Source of the DNA: Chaetoderma sp. LZ-2023a
Lineage: Eukaryota; Mollusca; Caudofoveata; Chaetodermatida; Chaetodermatidae
NCBI GenBank assembly: GCA_034401795.1
Contig: CM067374.1
Span: 99,172,860 to 99,236,859 of the forward strand
DNA: 64,000 nt
Direction of reading: 5' to 3'
The notes under the pieces were generated by a model. It was not told where the DNA came from. It was given only the letters and a program-made list of their open reading frames with translations, and searched no databases. The stretch's first letter is position 1. Each line of letters opens with the position of its first letter. Positions 22,441-34,202 of this stretch are shown piece by piece. The position numbers and the translations under genes are program-made.

Positions 22441-22669
22441 GTTTGGGTTATTGTATCTCTATTGAAATGTTTTCACATGTGACATATTGTCTTGCCTTCA
22501 GATATGATATTAAAGCTAGCATACAGTAATTCAGTGCCATAATATGATGCTTATTGTGGTCACTTTGTGTCCTAAGGATTGTATTTTTAGCCCATCTGGC
22601 CCATTCATCGTCTGTTCTAAACCCATCAAATCGTACCTCCTTAACAGTTTGACTAATCTGAACCAAATC

Positions 22670-23145
22670 CTATGATTTTAGGCTCCATAGCTAGATTCAG
22701 AATTTTGATTGGTCGATTTTTAGGATAGATTTTATGTAAAATTTACCAAAAATTGTCAAAACGCATCTCATTAGTCACTACGAATGTCAAACAAATTTGC
22801 AAGAACGACCATATTGTGGCAGGCTTCAGAATTTATATTTAAACTTTTTGTGTGAAAATCTGAGATTTTGTGAACAATTTATCAGAAATTGTCAAAGTGC
22901 ATCTCCTCCTTAAGTAGCGGCTTGGTGTATTTCAACCGAATTTAGCTAGAAGCACCCTATGGTGTACGATCCAGAACTTCTATGTGATTGATCAATGTTT
23001 TGGTTTGAAATTCTTAGATTTTTAAAGAAATTTAGTGGAAATTGTCATCTGACTACCTCCCCTGAGCCACTTGTTGGATTTCAACCAAACTTGGGTTCAG
23101 AAATTCTAGAATTTATAAGCATTTTCTGGAAATTCCTTGAAAAGC
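22670..23145. repeat. Family E repeat units
   Basis: Recurrent 'TTTCAACC(G/A)AA..T', 'TTGATTGGTCGATTTTTAGG', 'AGAACTTCTATGTGATTGAT' and 'GAAATTGTCATCTGAC' modules are shared with 40375, 59280 and 60220. Non-coding. Confidence 0.45.
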
Positions 23146-23465
23146 CATACCCCGTTATCAGTGCATTCACTATGCCCCATTATTAGAGCAGTGGCCATGC
23201 CCCATTATCAGGGCATTCACCATTATCTTGGCATTCACTGTGCCCCGTTATCGTGGCATTCTGATTCACTGTGCCCCGTTATCATGGTGTTTGCCATGCC
23301 CCTTTATTGGGCCAATGAACATGCCCCATTATCAGTGGGTTTGCCATAGCCTGGGGTGCTCGCCATGCTCATTTATCAGGGCATGTATTCCTGTGCCCAA
23401 TTATCGGGCGTTTATTGTTATCAGGGCATTGACCATATCCCATTATCAGGGCATTTGTTATGGTA
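23146..23465. repeat. Degenerate minisatellite
   Basis: About a dozen imperfect units of roughly 22-30 bp built on CCCCATTATCAGGGCATTCAC and variants. Spacing is irregular and units drift, so this is not a CRISPR array. Confidence 0.75.
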
Positions 23466-23599
23466 TGTGTCAAAATATCAAATTCGGACACAAAAGTTTG
23501 TTTTATAGCAAGCCATTGTCTACTAGGCTTAAACTATTATTCAAATTAATTAATTGATTTCCTGCTTCCTTACTTTACTACGACAAAACTCAGACAATG

Positions 23600-23790
23600 A
23601 TGCCGTAACCATTTCACTGATATATTCCCCACATCTCTTTCAAGGTAATCAGACATTAAAACTGTTGAATACTCTGCAATTAATTTTTCTGGAAGCCATT
23701 GATGTCTACGCCTTAATTTGACAAGATTCAACAGAATAAGTTATATCATAAAGAATTTACTTTTCCAGTGATTTCTCTGCGAAAAGGTTA
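23600..23790. repeat. Family J-like MITE, worn
   Basis: GTAACCATTTCACTGATATA, ACTGTTGAATACTCTGCAAT, GGAAGCCATTGATGTC, then AAGATTCAACAGAATAAG and TCATAAAGAATTTACTTTTC. These parallel 1-89 and 26440. Confidence 0.45.
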
Positions 23791-24003
23791 CGGTTGTGAT
23801 GCCAGTTGACGTGATTTCATTTGAAGTGGCAGCTGGATGATGAACGTATGCTTGATTGACCGCTCAAGTCCATGGCGTGGTTATTAGACAGCACAAATAC
23901 AGTAGGAGTAGTATTGAAGATAGCCTCTGGTAAAGCTTCATGTCCCCAATATAGGAAGGGGATATTTCATTCGGTGATGTGTTTCTGTCTTGCTGTGTCA
24001 TTG

Positions 24004-24056
24004 CGTGCATGTGTGTTCGTGCGTGCGTGTGTGTGTGTTCGTGCATGTGTGTGTTT
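24004..24056. repeat. (GT)n-rich microsatellite
   Basis: Interrupted GTGT/GCGT repeat. Apparent Cys/Val/Arg-rich reading frames on both strands come from it. Confidence 0.8.
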
Positions 24057-24429
24057 CTGTCCAGTGATGTATCTAACAAAAAACGGCGGAATCGATTTGG
24101 CTCAAATTCTAACAAGAAATGTTGCCATATAAAAAAGAATTTCCATACTTTGTCTATTTAAAAAAGTGATCAGAATTTTATCAAATTCTAGACCTGTGGA
24201 TAGCTCGGAAACTGCTGGTCCGATTTGACTTAAACTTTAACACAAAAAATGTTGTTACGGTAAGCTACTATTAACAAAAGTCGGTCTTGATAATACAGTT
24301 AAACCCCAGAAAAATCTGTAATTAAAGAAAGAAAACGTGACACATGTGGGTATGCAAACTCTGATTGCGCAAATTCTAAAATTAGTTTTGCTTTTGTGAG
24401 CGTGCGCACTATACAGTAGTTGTCAAGGT
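24057..24429. other. Non-coding stretch, nothing recognised
   Basis: Two faint copies of 'GGTCCGATTTGACTTAAA'-like text, otherwise unrecognised. Confidence 0.35.
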
Positions 24430-24948
24430 TTTTATCTCGCCGGCGAAGCATAAAGCAAGACATATATATCAATTTTCCGATGGCAATGACTGTCAACAAT
24501 GTTAGATTTTTGCGTTTGCCTATACGGTTAGGAAGCAGCATGATGATAATGATGTCACAAGATCAAATATCAACGTCACCGTGACTTTGACACAAAACTG
24601 TTTTTTCAACGTTAAGTTGTTACGTTTTCATGCGTTTCAAAACCTCTCAGGTTGTATTTCAGGATCGGTTAATCTTTGCTACGTGCTTGCCTGTACTGTT
24701 AGCAAGCAGCATGATGATAATGCGGTCACAAGGTTGCCTTCATGCAAAACTGGGGGTTTTCAATGTTAACTTTTTGCATTTAGAACAATATTCCAGGATC
24801 GGTTAATCCTATAGCAGCTAACCCTGGCTACATCGTCGCCTATGTTGTTAAGAAGCAGCATGATGATAATGAGGTAATACGGTTAAAGGTCAAGTTCACT
24901 GACAACGTGGAGGCAGACGAGACATTTAATTCCTTGGAATTCTTGTTT
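24430..24948 (+). repeat. Family D repeat, full copy
   Basis: Starts TTTATCTCGCCGGCGAAGCA and ends GACGAGACATTTAATTCCTT. The interior has repeated GTTAGGAAGCAGCATGATGA and AGGATCGGTTAATC modules matching 4028-4915. Confidence 0.65.
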
Positions 24949-25340
24949 TATTTAGATCTAGGACATTCTTACATCCTTGACCACAGTCAGATGTCAATAT
25001 TGCAGCACTTATATTTTGAATTACGCTAGCTATTCCTTGATATCATTATTATTTCCTTCAACCGTAACATACTCTTTTTCATATTTTATAAATATATATA
25101 TATATATATAACTATATCTATATATTTATTGTTTGAGTTGTGCCAATGAAAGGTAAAAATAAAGTTTAAACTAAATATGTTCGTGTTGTGTGATTTATAT
25201 TTGTTTGGATAATATGATAGTATAATTCTGGAATGTTAAATGAGAACTGTCATGTAATATCAGGATCCTGCGTTCTAATGAGTTAAGACATGAGACATAC
25301 TGAATAATCTTAATAGGCTTTCACTGATTGCTGTTGCTGT
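24949..25340. other. Non-coding stretch with short (TA)n
   Basis: A TA run at about 25088-25110. Nothing else is recognised. Confidence 0.45.
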
Positions 25341-25550
25341 TCAACCCTTTGATAAACAAGATTCGTCAAGAAAATCAAATTTTTTAATCTATGTCCATAT
25401 GACATCCGGGAAAATCTTATTTTTTGGGAAATTTACCATTGACATGACTGGCTCGCTTACCAAGCCGGACATGCCTTTTGTAATTTCTTTAATAGTCGTA
25501 TTTTAACATTTCACGAGGCCATAAAAGGAGCCGATTCTGGTCGACTTAGC
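25341..25550. repeat. Family B MITE, worn
   Basis: TCAACCCTTTGATAAACAAG, then TTGACATGACTGGCTCGCTT with the inverse half ACCAAGCCGGACATG. Confidence 0.5.
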
Positions 25551-25608
25551 CAACAGGGTGTTTATATAGCCTAATTACATAACTAACAGCTACAGCTATG
25601 CCATGTGC

Positions 25609-26164
25609 TTAGCACATTAACGGCCAAAGCTGCCAAAACCAGCATCTACAGTCATCTTAAGAAGTGTCCCTAATAGCAAGCAAACTTTGGCTCAACGTTT
25701 ACCACTACGTTTGGCCAACGTAGTTTTTTGCTCATCAGCCAAACATTGGCCCAACCTTGGAAATAAGTTATTGGTCCAACGTTGAGCCAACGGGCATAGA
25801 TCTATGAAAATGTTTCAAATAGCACACAGAGAGCATAATTTAACAATTTAAAAATTAAAATTTTAATATTTTGTTTGATTTAATGTGAAATTTCCAATGC
25901 TGGCCCAACGTTGGCAAACAAGTGATACAGCCAACATTGTAATTCCAACTGCGATCTGCCTACCTGTTTCCAACGTTGACCCAACGTTTACATGTTATCA
26001 TGGGTTTCTTTGTAGGCTAAAATATAAATTTTTTTAAATTATCCGCTGGAATAACTCTCGGTTGCCAAGCTAGTAATTTCAGAATTTTTCTCTCCTGCAA
26101 TTTGTCATTCACTATGCAAAAACTTTAATTTCCTTGACCAATCTTGACCATGAATACGTTAACC
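25609..26164. repeat. Family B MITE carrying a nested CCAACGTT repeat
   Basis: Outer parts read ACGGCCAAAGCTGCCAAAAC, TACAGTCATCTTAAGAAGTG on the left and CTTGACCATGAATACGTTAA on the right. The interior, about 25672-26010, is a different repeat with many CCAACGTT/AACGTTGG motifs on both strands. Confidence 0.55.
25672..26010. repeat. CCAACGTTGG-rich palindromic insert
   Basis: Motifs such as GGCTCAACGTTTACC, GGTCCAACGTTGAGCCAACG, GGCCCAACGTTGGCAAAC and CAACGTTGACCCAACG recur in both orientations around an AT-rich centre. It appears inserted into the surrounding family B element. Confidence 0.55.
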
Positions 26165-26439
26165 AGATTCACATTCTACTTGATCAAGCAATATGAACAA
26201 TATACGTTCTGTTTGGAAGATCAGTCTATCGTTGAATGGCCATGTCTAAAATGTGTCTCCCTATTTTCAAATGATGGGCGGGTCTTCCAGTATAGAGAAG
26301 AATCAAACTGAAAATAAGAATCGTGGATTCCTGCGGAGAATACGAGACACGAATGATAGAGGAGTGTGTGATCGGAGGACATCGTCATATGGATGATAGT
26401 GACCCTTTCCCCAGATGCCATTTTCATTTTCACAGGAAA

Positions 26440-26517
26440 ACTTAAAATATTCAACAGACTAAGTTTAATATCGTAAAGAATATACTATTTCAGGGCTGTG
26501 TGGGTGAAGGGGTTAAT
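26440..26517. repeat. Family J right end
   Basis: AAAATATTCAACAGACTAAG, TCGTAAAGAATATACTATTT and GGGTGAAGGGGTTAA, matching 1-89. Confidence 0.5.
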
Positions 26518-26589
26518 CGTAAGCCTGCGCAATCCTTCCTGCAGAATGCACCCTTCCTGTCTGGCTCCGTCTTGCCACGTGCATCACTG

Positions 26590-26970
26590 GCAAGGGAATG
26601 GACCGTTCCGGTTTTTAGCCATACCCCGCCCATCTCTAGCTAAGCTCCACCCACACCCCACTCGTGTTGGGATCGATCGATCTCTGAACACCCTGACTAT
26701 CAATTTCCAAAAAACTACACAGGTAAGCTATTGAATATTTTGAAACTAATTTGCCTGGGCGCTGTTGCTGCCTAAGGCAGCAACAGCGCCCAGTCAAATT
26801 AGTTTCAAAATATTCAACAGCATGTTTATTAAATAGCAAAGAATTACAAAGACATACAATTTATACAACTTGGACTCTTGAGATTTGATGACGGTCTATA
26901 TGGAACCCTTTGTGACGTCATCATACACGCGCTGAGCTGATTATGACGTCATACGAGGTCAGGTGATGGA
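26590..26970 (+). repeat. Family A MITE with near-perfect central hairpin
   Basis: Starts GGGAATGGACCGTTCCGG. The stem GTTGCTGCC-TAA-GGCAGCAAC extends outward through CGCTG/CAGCG and AGTTTCAAAATATTCAA to about 40 bp per arm. The right arm has two TGACGTCA motifs, near 26903 and 26945. Confidence 0.8.
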
Positions 26971-27104
26971 TGGATGGATGGTGTTTGTGTAGAATTCACG
27001 ATCCTTCCTTTACTGATTTGGTCTTACCACAAATGTCAGATTAATTTGCAAGTGCACAGAGCACTCCTGATCAAATAGTGTAAGGCGCATGAATAGACGT
27101 ACAT

Positions 27105-27430
27105 GTTGAGATAAGTCCGTCATAAAGATGGCAATAGTCTGTCACTAAAGTGTTTGAATTGCATGTATGTCTTTGAATTAATAAACATTTTGTTGAATAT
27201 TTTACGGTAATTTAACTTGGAGCCCTGGCTGCCATGCAACAGCCTCAAGTCAAATTAGGTTCAAAATAGTCAACAGCGTCCTTGTTTTGTTACCTTGCAA
27301 TTGAGATTCTGAAAATTAAGCAATGAAAAGTTACAATGTGTTACAACGGGTACAAACACGTTTGCAATGTTGGCGAAGCTTGGCAAAAGATGGCCTGGCG
27401 TAGCTAGAAATATCTCACTAGAAATAGCTC
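27105..27430 (-). repeat. Family A MITE, diverged
   Basis: GTCCGTCATAAAGATGGCAA, TTTTGTTGAATATTTTACGG, CAAGTCAAATTAGGTTC, then GGCGAAGCTTGGCAAAAGAT at the distal arm. Confidence 0.6.
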
Positions 27431-27565
27431 ACTCTATTGTCTGTGAAATATTTGCTGAAGGTATTCCCCATTGCAAGAGCAACGTGAAGACGTCATCCAC
27501 GGTGGTCTGATGGTAATTATTCTTGAATGACATCAATGCTTGTTAGAAATCATGTTAATAATTAC

Positions 27566-28044
27566 CCCTTTAATGGTCAAACTGGCCTCTGCAGTGGTCT
27601 TGAGGATTGTCCATTTTATGACAATGAAAAACTATATTTGCAGGTTTAGACAACCGTTTCCCCATCTGTAATAACTGTTCAAAATAGTTTTCCAGTGGCC
27701 TGCAATTAATCCGAAAACGGCAGATTGTCATAGTTTGCAGATTTAGAAAAAAAATTTTTAAAACCTTTTTCCCTATTGAACACAAGCCTGTAATAAGTGT
27801 TCAAACTATGACAATCCACTGTTCTCGGATGAATTACGTTGTATAATATACAGACTGAAAAAGGCCGATTTTGCACACCAGGGCGCTCTGGAAAGTTTTC
27901 CCTATTGAACGCTGGAATGCCTGGCTCAAGGACCAAGCGAGTTATTTGAGTACACTTTCAAAAAATGGTATGGACCTGCAAATGGACATTCACTCGGCAA
28001 AATTTTAATTTCTTTTACAAATCTTTACCATTAATGGGTTAGCT
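27566..28044. repeat. Family B MITE with internally duplicated middle
   Basis: Outer parts match family B (ATGGTCAAACTGGCCTCTGC, GGACCTGCAAATGGACATTC, CCATTAATGGGTTA). The interior holds two units each containing 'GTAATAA.TGTTCAAA' with 'TTTTCCCTATTGAAC' or 'TTTCCCCATCTGTAA', arranged partly as inverted copies. Confidence 0.5.
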
Positions 28045-28819
28045 ATTAACAATGATTATGCAAATAAATAATAGCACACACTGCTTCGACGTGTTGTGCC
28101 TATATGGAATTCTTTAGATGTTAATAGTCTGTCTGTTGCAAAACTTCTATAAAGAGTCTTGTCAGGGAAACCATACAACACAATCCACACTATCTGCCTA
28201 GTAGTTCAACTAGTTTAAAAAACCCAAAAAGCTTCCATCACTTCTGTGGGTGCTCCAAATTATTAGATTATTATCGTCACTCGACAACAACATATGTATG
28301 GCTTGAAATTTACTTGGATGATCCACGAGTCATTCATTAGCAAGCAGGGTTGGTGATCAGTAAATTATGCAAGCCCTAATGATAACCTTATAGAGTTGGC
28401 TGAATCAATTCATTGATCCCTTTAATGGTCAAGGCGGGGTTGGGGTGGGTGGGGACGTGTTGGTCTTGTGAAATATCATGCTATTTTTGAAAATTGACCA
28501 CGAATGACTGGCTCAAGGAACATTAACATAGTTAACTTAATTAGTTATGATGTCTTTTATGGGTTTCGAATACAAATTGTTACTAGCTTACGGGCATGGT
28601 CTATAATAAATACACCTTTTGATGTAGGCCTATTTTAAGAAAATACCTTCCCACCATGGCATGGCTCTCAACTCTGATTGCTGTTTAGCATGCACAGTAA
28701 GGCTAAGCGTGATCTGTATTTCTTTAATATTAAGGTCTGATACAGCACACTTTAGACGTTTATATGACGGTCTAAGATCATAATCTTATTGGATTCATAC
28801 ATTAGCAGAAAGCTAAGAC
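28045..28819. other. Non-coding stretch with a family B fragment
   Basis: The fragment at about 28425-28515 (TTTAATGGTCAAGGCGGGG, GACCACGAATGACTGGCTC) is a piece of family B. The rest is unrecognised. Confidence 0.45.
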
Positions 28820-29168
28820 AATTCACCTTTCCATCATATGACGTCATAATCAACTACGTGATGTGTAGAATGACATTATAATGAATGATGTCGATAAGTA
28901 CGTCAGGAACGCATATTTGAAGACGGTCTATACGTTGTTAGACAAATTGTATGCCTTTACTATTTAATAAATATTCTGTTGAATATTTTGCCATAGGCAG
29001 CAACAGCACCAAGTCAAATTAATTACAAAATATTCAACCGCTTCCCTGTATAGTCTTCAGGAAATTGATAGTTAGGGCATTCGGGGATCGATCAATCCCA
29101 GCACGGCGAGGTGTGGGTGGAGCTTAGCTAGTGCTGTGCGGGGCATAGCTAAAAATGGAAAGGTCAAT
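28820..29168 (-). repeat. Family A MITE, full length, CCTTTCC-ended subtype
   Basis: Begins TTCACCTTTCCATCATATGA and ends AAAAATGGAAAGGTCAATT. One hairpin arm is shortened. GGGATCGATCAATCCCAGCA and GGTGGAGCTTAGCTAGTGCT are present. Confidence 0.75.
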
Positions 29169-29327
29169 TATATACGCAGTTATGTATTAGTTTTATAACG
29201 GAAAATTGTATCGAGTTAATTGAATAATTATATGTTTAAGGCACACCATAATGCCCGCTTGAATTGCTGAAATTTGGTACACGGGTGTATTTTAAATATG
29301 CTATTAAAATTTTCAAAAATAAAAAGT

Positions 29328-29378
29328 AATAAATTGAAAAATTGATTTGAAAAATTGATTTGAAAAATTGATTTGAAA
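29328..29378 (+). repeat. Short tandem repeat, 14-bp unit
   Basis: Three to four copies of GAAAAATTGATTT. Confidence 0.8.
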
Positions 29379-29479
29379 GGTTTTCACAGCATTCGTCGCA
29401 GAATGTCCTTTATAACATATTCAAAATCCGGCGTTGATGGACTTTTCTATATGCAAATTAGCTAATTAGTATATTGAAC

Positions 29480-30350
29480 ATTGGATTTCCTCCAATTTTA
29501 TGTGTCAGGGCAACCATATAAAATGCACTTTTTGTGCTGGATCTGTTACAACGGTGATACTAGTACCTAAATTGTCATATATATTCCCCTTGAGGCATCT
29601 GTTGAGAAAAAAGATTAACAACTTGAAAATCCAACATGGCCGCCATTTTTCCAGTTGGCCGTCAGGCAGAAACAATTATGTGACTACGAAGCGTCTAGGA
29701 AGCTTATTTCTACTATTTCTGAGCTTCTTGGTGGAAAAGGTGCGTGGAGTGTAAGAATAAAGATAGTTCCTTGCATTAGTAGTCAATCACGTTATGTAGA
29801 TGGATTAAGAGCACTGATACTCCCTACATACCAGCCTATAATCTATTTCTTAGACCGTAAAGGTGATATGAGTACCCAAATTGGCCTATATATTCCCCTT
29901 GTATGAGCTCTTGAGTAAAAGACATTAGCAACTTGAAAATTCAATTAGGTCGTAAATTTTCAAGATGGCCGCCATCGATAACCTAAAATAACTTTTTGCC
30001 TTAGAATTTTAACGAATTGTCCCATCTGGATAATTTAACTGGTTATTTCCATATTTTTGACTACGTAGAAACTGATTATGTAACTGCGAACCATCTAAGA
30101 TGCTTATTTCTATCATTTTCTGAGCTTCTTGGTGGAAAATAGTATTTGCTTAAAATGATGTTTTTCCTGTATTTCACTGTATTGTGCTCAAGCCTAAGAA
30201 TTGAAGCACTTGGTTTTGTTGGTGTTGTGTAAGAATAAAGGCATTTCCTTGCATTTGGCAGTCAACCAAGTCATCTAGATGGATTAAGAGCGATGATGCT
30301 CGCTACATATTCACCTATCATCTATTTCTTAGATCATAAAAGTGGTGTCA
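29480..30350 (+). repeat. Large-unit tandem repeat
   Basis: The block 'GAGCTTCTTGGTGGAAAA..GTAAGAATAAAG..CCTTGCATT..GTCAA..TAGATGGATTAAGAGC..ATCTATTTCTTAGA' occurs at about 29717-29850 and 30120-30335. 'ACCTAAATT..TATATATTCCCCTTG' with 'CAACTTGAAAATCCA' occurs at about 29565 and 29875. The unit is a few hundred bp. It contains 'ATGGCCGCCAT' motifs like family E. The small open frames are not conserved between units, so they are not genes. Confidence 0.6.
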
Positions 30351-31019
30351 TATCAGGTATGTAGTGTTTCATGGATAAATAGACATAAATAGACATCATA
30401 AGCTAGAAGTCCAAGACAAAAATTTAACAAATTTCAAAGGCGCTACTGTTTAGCAAGACAACTAAATAAATACGAAGCTAAGTGCAGTCAACCATGTCTA
30501 TAACATCCATTTCTCTTTGGTGACGTAACGCAATGTCTCTTTAAAGTTGCACTATGGTAAGCGCTTAGTAATATGACCGGTCACATGTGTTTAGTAACCC
30601 CGATGGTCTATACATTTTCTGTTATAGACAGGTATGACGGTTCCTGTTACAATGGTATAATATCATCAGCATCTCGGTAGTCAGTACTGTGGCACTCTCC
30701 ACAAGCAGTGACACGTTGTACGCCATTCTACCGATTCACTGTAGCAGCCTTTCCATGACCATAGTACATGATGTGATATAACAACCACCCCGTGCATGGT
30801 CAGCATGGATAAATATGATATTGTCTGTGACAATATTTCCTGCCTCTTTCTTACACTCGCGCATATTGCAACTTTCTTACAAGCGCAAATATTGCACAAT
30901 TTGACTCCATGCAGGTCAGTGGTTTGCCTCTGGCTTTACCAGGCAGATGGCGCGCTCTGAGCATTGATTTAGGTGGAAATGAAAGGCCAAGTGACCTTAT
31001 GCTATGGCTGGCGACGGTC
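30351..31019. other. Non-coding stretch, nothing recognised
   Basis: Two 'GCGC/AAATATTGCA' motifs near 30860-30895. No supported gene. Confidence 0.4.
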
Positions 31020-32207
31020 CGTCGTCTATCAACTTGTCCTTTAAACGACTTCTTCTCGAGAACCACTGAGCTGATTTCAATTATATTTTGTCAGGAAGAA
31101 TTCTTAGGGAATGGGGGATCCAGGTTTGATCAAATGACGCCGATCGGCCAAGATGGCTGGCGGCCATCTTGGATTTCGGCCGATTTTAGGAAACGTCTTT
31201 AAAAATCTTTTCCGAAACCACTTGGGGAATCGATTCAAAACTCATGAAACATCATCTAGGGCAAGAGGTAAGCCAAGTTTGTTCAAGAGGACTTGCTTGA
31301 CCAAATAGTTCGGTGGCCATCTTCGATGACCTAGTTTTCCCCAAAACGATTTCTCCAGGGATCAGGCTGAAATTTGGGAGATATGATTAAGGACTAAGGG
31401 CCATTAAAGTTTGTTCAAGGAAAGTTGATCCGCCGTGGGTCAATCAAAATGTAGTGTGTTTGGCGGCCATATTTGATTTTTTTATTTGATGGATTTTGAA
31501 GCCGAAATTGGTTTTATATATTTTTTTGGGTATTCTGAGATCAATTTGCCAATTTCGAAACTGTCGGATAACCGGTTTGGCGGCCATCTTGGATTATTTT
31601 CGTTCCAAAAACTCCCATACTAAAGCAATAGGAAAGTTAAAATGTCTTCTCGAGAAGTACTAGACAGATTTCAATTATATTTAGCAGGAAGCATCCTTAG
31701 GGCATAGGGAGCCAAGTTTGTTCAAATGAATCCGATCGGCCAATTTCGTCAGCGGCCATCTTGGATTTCGGCCGATTTTAGAAAACATCTTTAAAAATCT
31801 CCAAAACCACTTGGAGGAATCAATTCAAAATGCATGAAATAGCATCTAGGGCAAGAGCTGCACCAAGTTTTTTCAAGGGAACTTGATTGGCTAAATGGTT
31901 TGGCGGCCATCTTGGATAACCTATTTTTTGCCAAAGCAACTCCGGAACCACTGAGCAGATTGGGCCGAAATTTGGGAGATATGATTAGGCACTGAGCGCC
32001 ATTAAAGCTTATTCAAGGAAAGGAGCTACGTCAAAAACATGTCGCAGTGGACCAATCAAAATGTAGCATGTTTGGCGGCCATATTAGACTTGCAAAATTG
32101 TCCATAAACTCATTTAAAAAAGACTACTCCTAAACCACCCACCAACAATTTTAACAAAAATTTAGTGCTCCAGGTGAGCGACACAGGCCCCTTGGGCCTC
32201 TTGTAAT
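31020..32207 (+). repeat. Two tandem units of a 'GGCGGCCATCTTGGATT' repeat
   Basis: The unit starting 'TTCTCGAGAA..ACTGAGCTGATTTCAATTAT' lies at about 31050 and again at about 31645. Each contains CATCTTGGATTTCGGCCGAT, 'AACATCATCTAGGGCAAGAG', 'AATTTGGGAGATATGATTA' and 'TCAATCAAAATGTAG'. It ends near 32170-32205 in a 'GGTGAGCGACACAGG' / 'CCTTGGGCCTCTTGT' tail that I associate with dispersed mollusc repeats. Non-coding. Confidence 0.6.
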
Positions 32208-32524
32208 TATCTCAATGTGGGAAGGTATATTAGTACTAGATCTAGCAAATTCCCTCTAGCACCGTTCTAACCCTAATTTAAAGCCCTACTGTTTCATGTT
32301 TATCTTCTCAACTAATCTCTCATGTCATCATCATCATCATTATCATCTGTTGCGACGTTGGAGGCCCGTACATGGCCTATTGTTGATCTCAAGTTCTTAC
32401 ATTATACCTTTGGATGCGCAGTGTGCTAATAATGGTTGTAGTAGGTTACGTTGGTTTTATTTTATTTTTTTATCCTTTTTTATCCCCCCCCCCACCCCTG
32501 GGTTTGGAAGACGGTGGGATATAG
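32208..32524. other. Non-coding stretch with a C-run
   Basis: A run of about nine C followed by ACCCC near 32486-32500, and an ATC-rich run near 32325-32345. An open frame across it has low-complexity composition and no domain. Confidence 0.45.
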
Positions 32525-34170
32525 CGATCAGCATGTCCGTCCTTCTGTCCCCCGTCTTGTCAACGCAACTCTTAGAGGTCTCAATGGATCAACTTAAAAT
32601 TTCGTCTACATTATCAGTATCATGTGCGGATGTGCATGTGCTTTTTTCGTGTCCGAAACATTGTTCATTACAGAGTTATCCCCCTTTATATATATCTGAA
32701 AGCCGATACATAAACTGCATTGCCAATCATTTCTTGTCAAGGCAACTCCTCCTACAGGTCTCAATGGATTAGCTTAACATTTTGTCAACATTATCAGTAT
32801 CATGTGCGGATGTGCATGTGCTTTTTTCGCGACCGAAAATTTGTTCATTATAGAGTTATCCCCCTTTAAATATCTTAAAGCCAATACGTAAACTTCATTG
32901 CCAATCATTTCTTGTCAACGCAACTCCTCCTACAGTTTAGCTCCGATTCTTTTGAAAATTGGTACGTGTTATCATTACCACGTGTAGCTGTGCATGTGGT
33001 ACCTGTACGTCCATCCATCTGTCCAAAATGTATGTATGTTCGTCTGTCAGTCCATCCATCTCTGACAATCATTTCTTCTCAACGCAACTCCTCCTAGAGG
33101 TCTCAAGGGATTAACTTAAAATCTTGTCAACATTATCAGTATCATGTTCAGATGTGCATGTGCTTTTTTTGCGACCGAAAAATTGTTCATTACAGAGTTA
33201 TCCCCCTCTAAATACCTTAAAGCCAATACATAAACTGCATTGCTAATCATTTCTTGTCAACACAACTCCTACAGTTCGGCTCCGATACTTTTGAAAATGG
33301 CTGCGTGTTATCATTACCAAGTGTAGGTGTGCATGTGCTATCCGTGTACCTGTACGTCCACCCGTCTGTCCAAAATGTATTTATGTCCGTCTGTCAGTCC
33401 ATCCATCTCTGACAATCATTTCTTGTCAACGCAACTCCTCCTAGAGGTCTCAATGGATTAACTTTAAATTTTGTCCACATTATCAGTATCGTGTGTTATC
33501 CGTATACCCGTATGTCCATCTGGCTGTCCAAAATGGATGTATGTCTGTCAGTCAGTCCATCCATCGCTGACAATCATTTCTTGTCAACGCAACTCCTCCT
33601 CCTAGAGGTCTCAATGGATTAACTTTAACTTTTGTCCGCATTATCAGTATCATGTGCAGATGTGCATGTGCTTTTTTCGCGGCCAAAAAAGTTTTCATTA
33701 CAGAGTTATCACCCTTTAAATATCTTAATGCTGATACATAAACTGCATTGCCAATCATTTGTCAACGCAACTCCTACAGTTTAGCTGCAATTCTTTTGAA
33801 ACCTGGTAAGTGTTATCATTATGACATGAAGATGTGCATGTGCTATCCGTATACTTGTACATCCATCCATCTGTCCAAAATGTATGTTCGTCTGTCGGTC
33901 CATCCTTGTCAATGCAACTCCTACAGTTTAGTTACAATTCTTTTGAAACATGGTAAATCTAGTCATTACCATCCGAAGATGTGCATGTGCTTTTTTCGCG
34001 GCCAGAAAATTATTCATTAAAGCGTTATCTCCCTTTAAATACTTTTAAGCCGATATATAAACTGCAGTACCAATCATTTCTTGTCAACACAACTCCTACA
34101 ATTTAACTGTGATTCTATTGAAACTTATTACGGATTCTCATTACCACTTGAAGATGTGCATGTGCTATCC
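32525..34170 (+). repeat. Family G array: alternating modules
   Basis: Module 1 (CATTATCAGTATCATGTGCG, GATGTGCATGTGCTTTTTTC, TTCATTACAGAGTTATCCCC) begins near 32608, 32788, 33130 and 33638, with shorter variants. Module 2 (CTCCTACAGTTTAGCTCCGA, TTATCATTACCA, GTCCATCCATCTGTCCAAAA) alternates with it. Both are joined by AATCATTTCTTGTCAACGCA. At least eight module copies are visible. Non-coding. Confidence 0.75.
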
Positions 34171-34202
34171 GTATGTATGCTTATCTGAAATGTTTGGATT
34201 CG

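Noticed and set aside
23146..23465. Possible CRISPR array
   Set aside because: Units vary in length and sequence and there are no constant repeats with unique spacers. It is a degenerate minisatellite in a eukaryotic setting.
23872..24161. Overlapping frames rich in Cys, Val and Arg
   Set aside because: They are translations of the (GT)n tract at 24004-24056.
26700..26730. Exon boundary suggested by ACAGGTAAGC
   Set aside because: The same sequence occurs in many family A MITE copies, so it is repeat consensus and not evidence of an exon.
32296..32772. 158-codon frame
   Set aside because: It spans an ATC run, a C-run and part of the family G array. No conserved motif. Likely chance.
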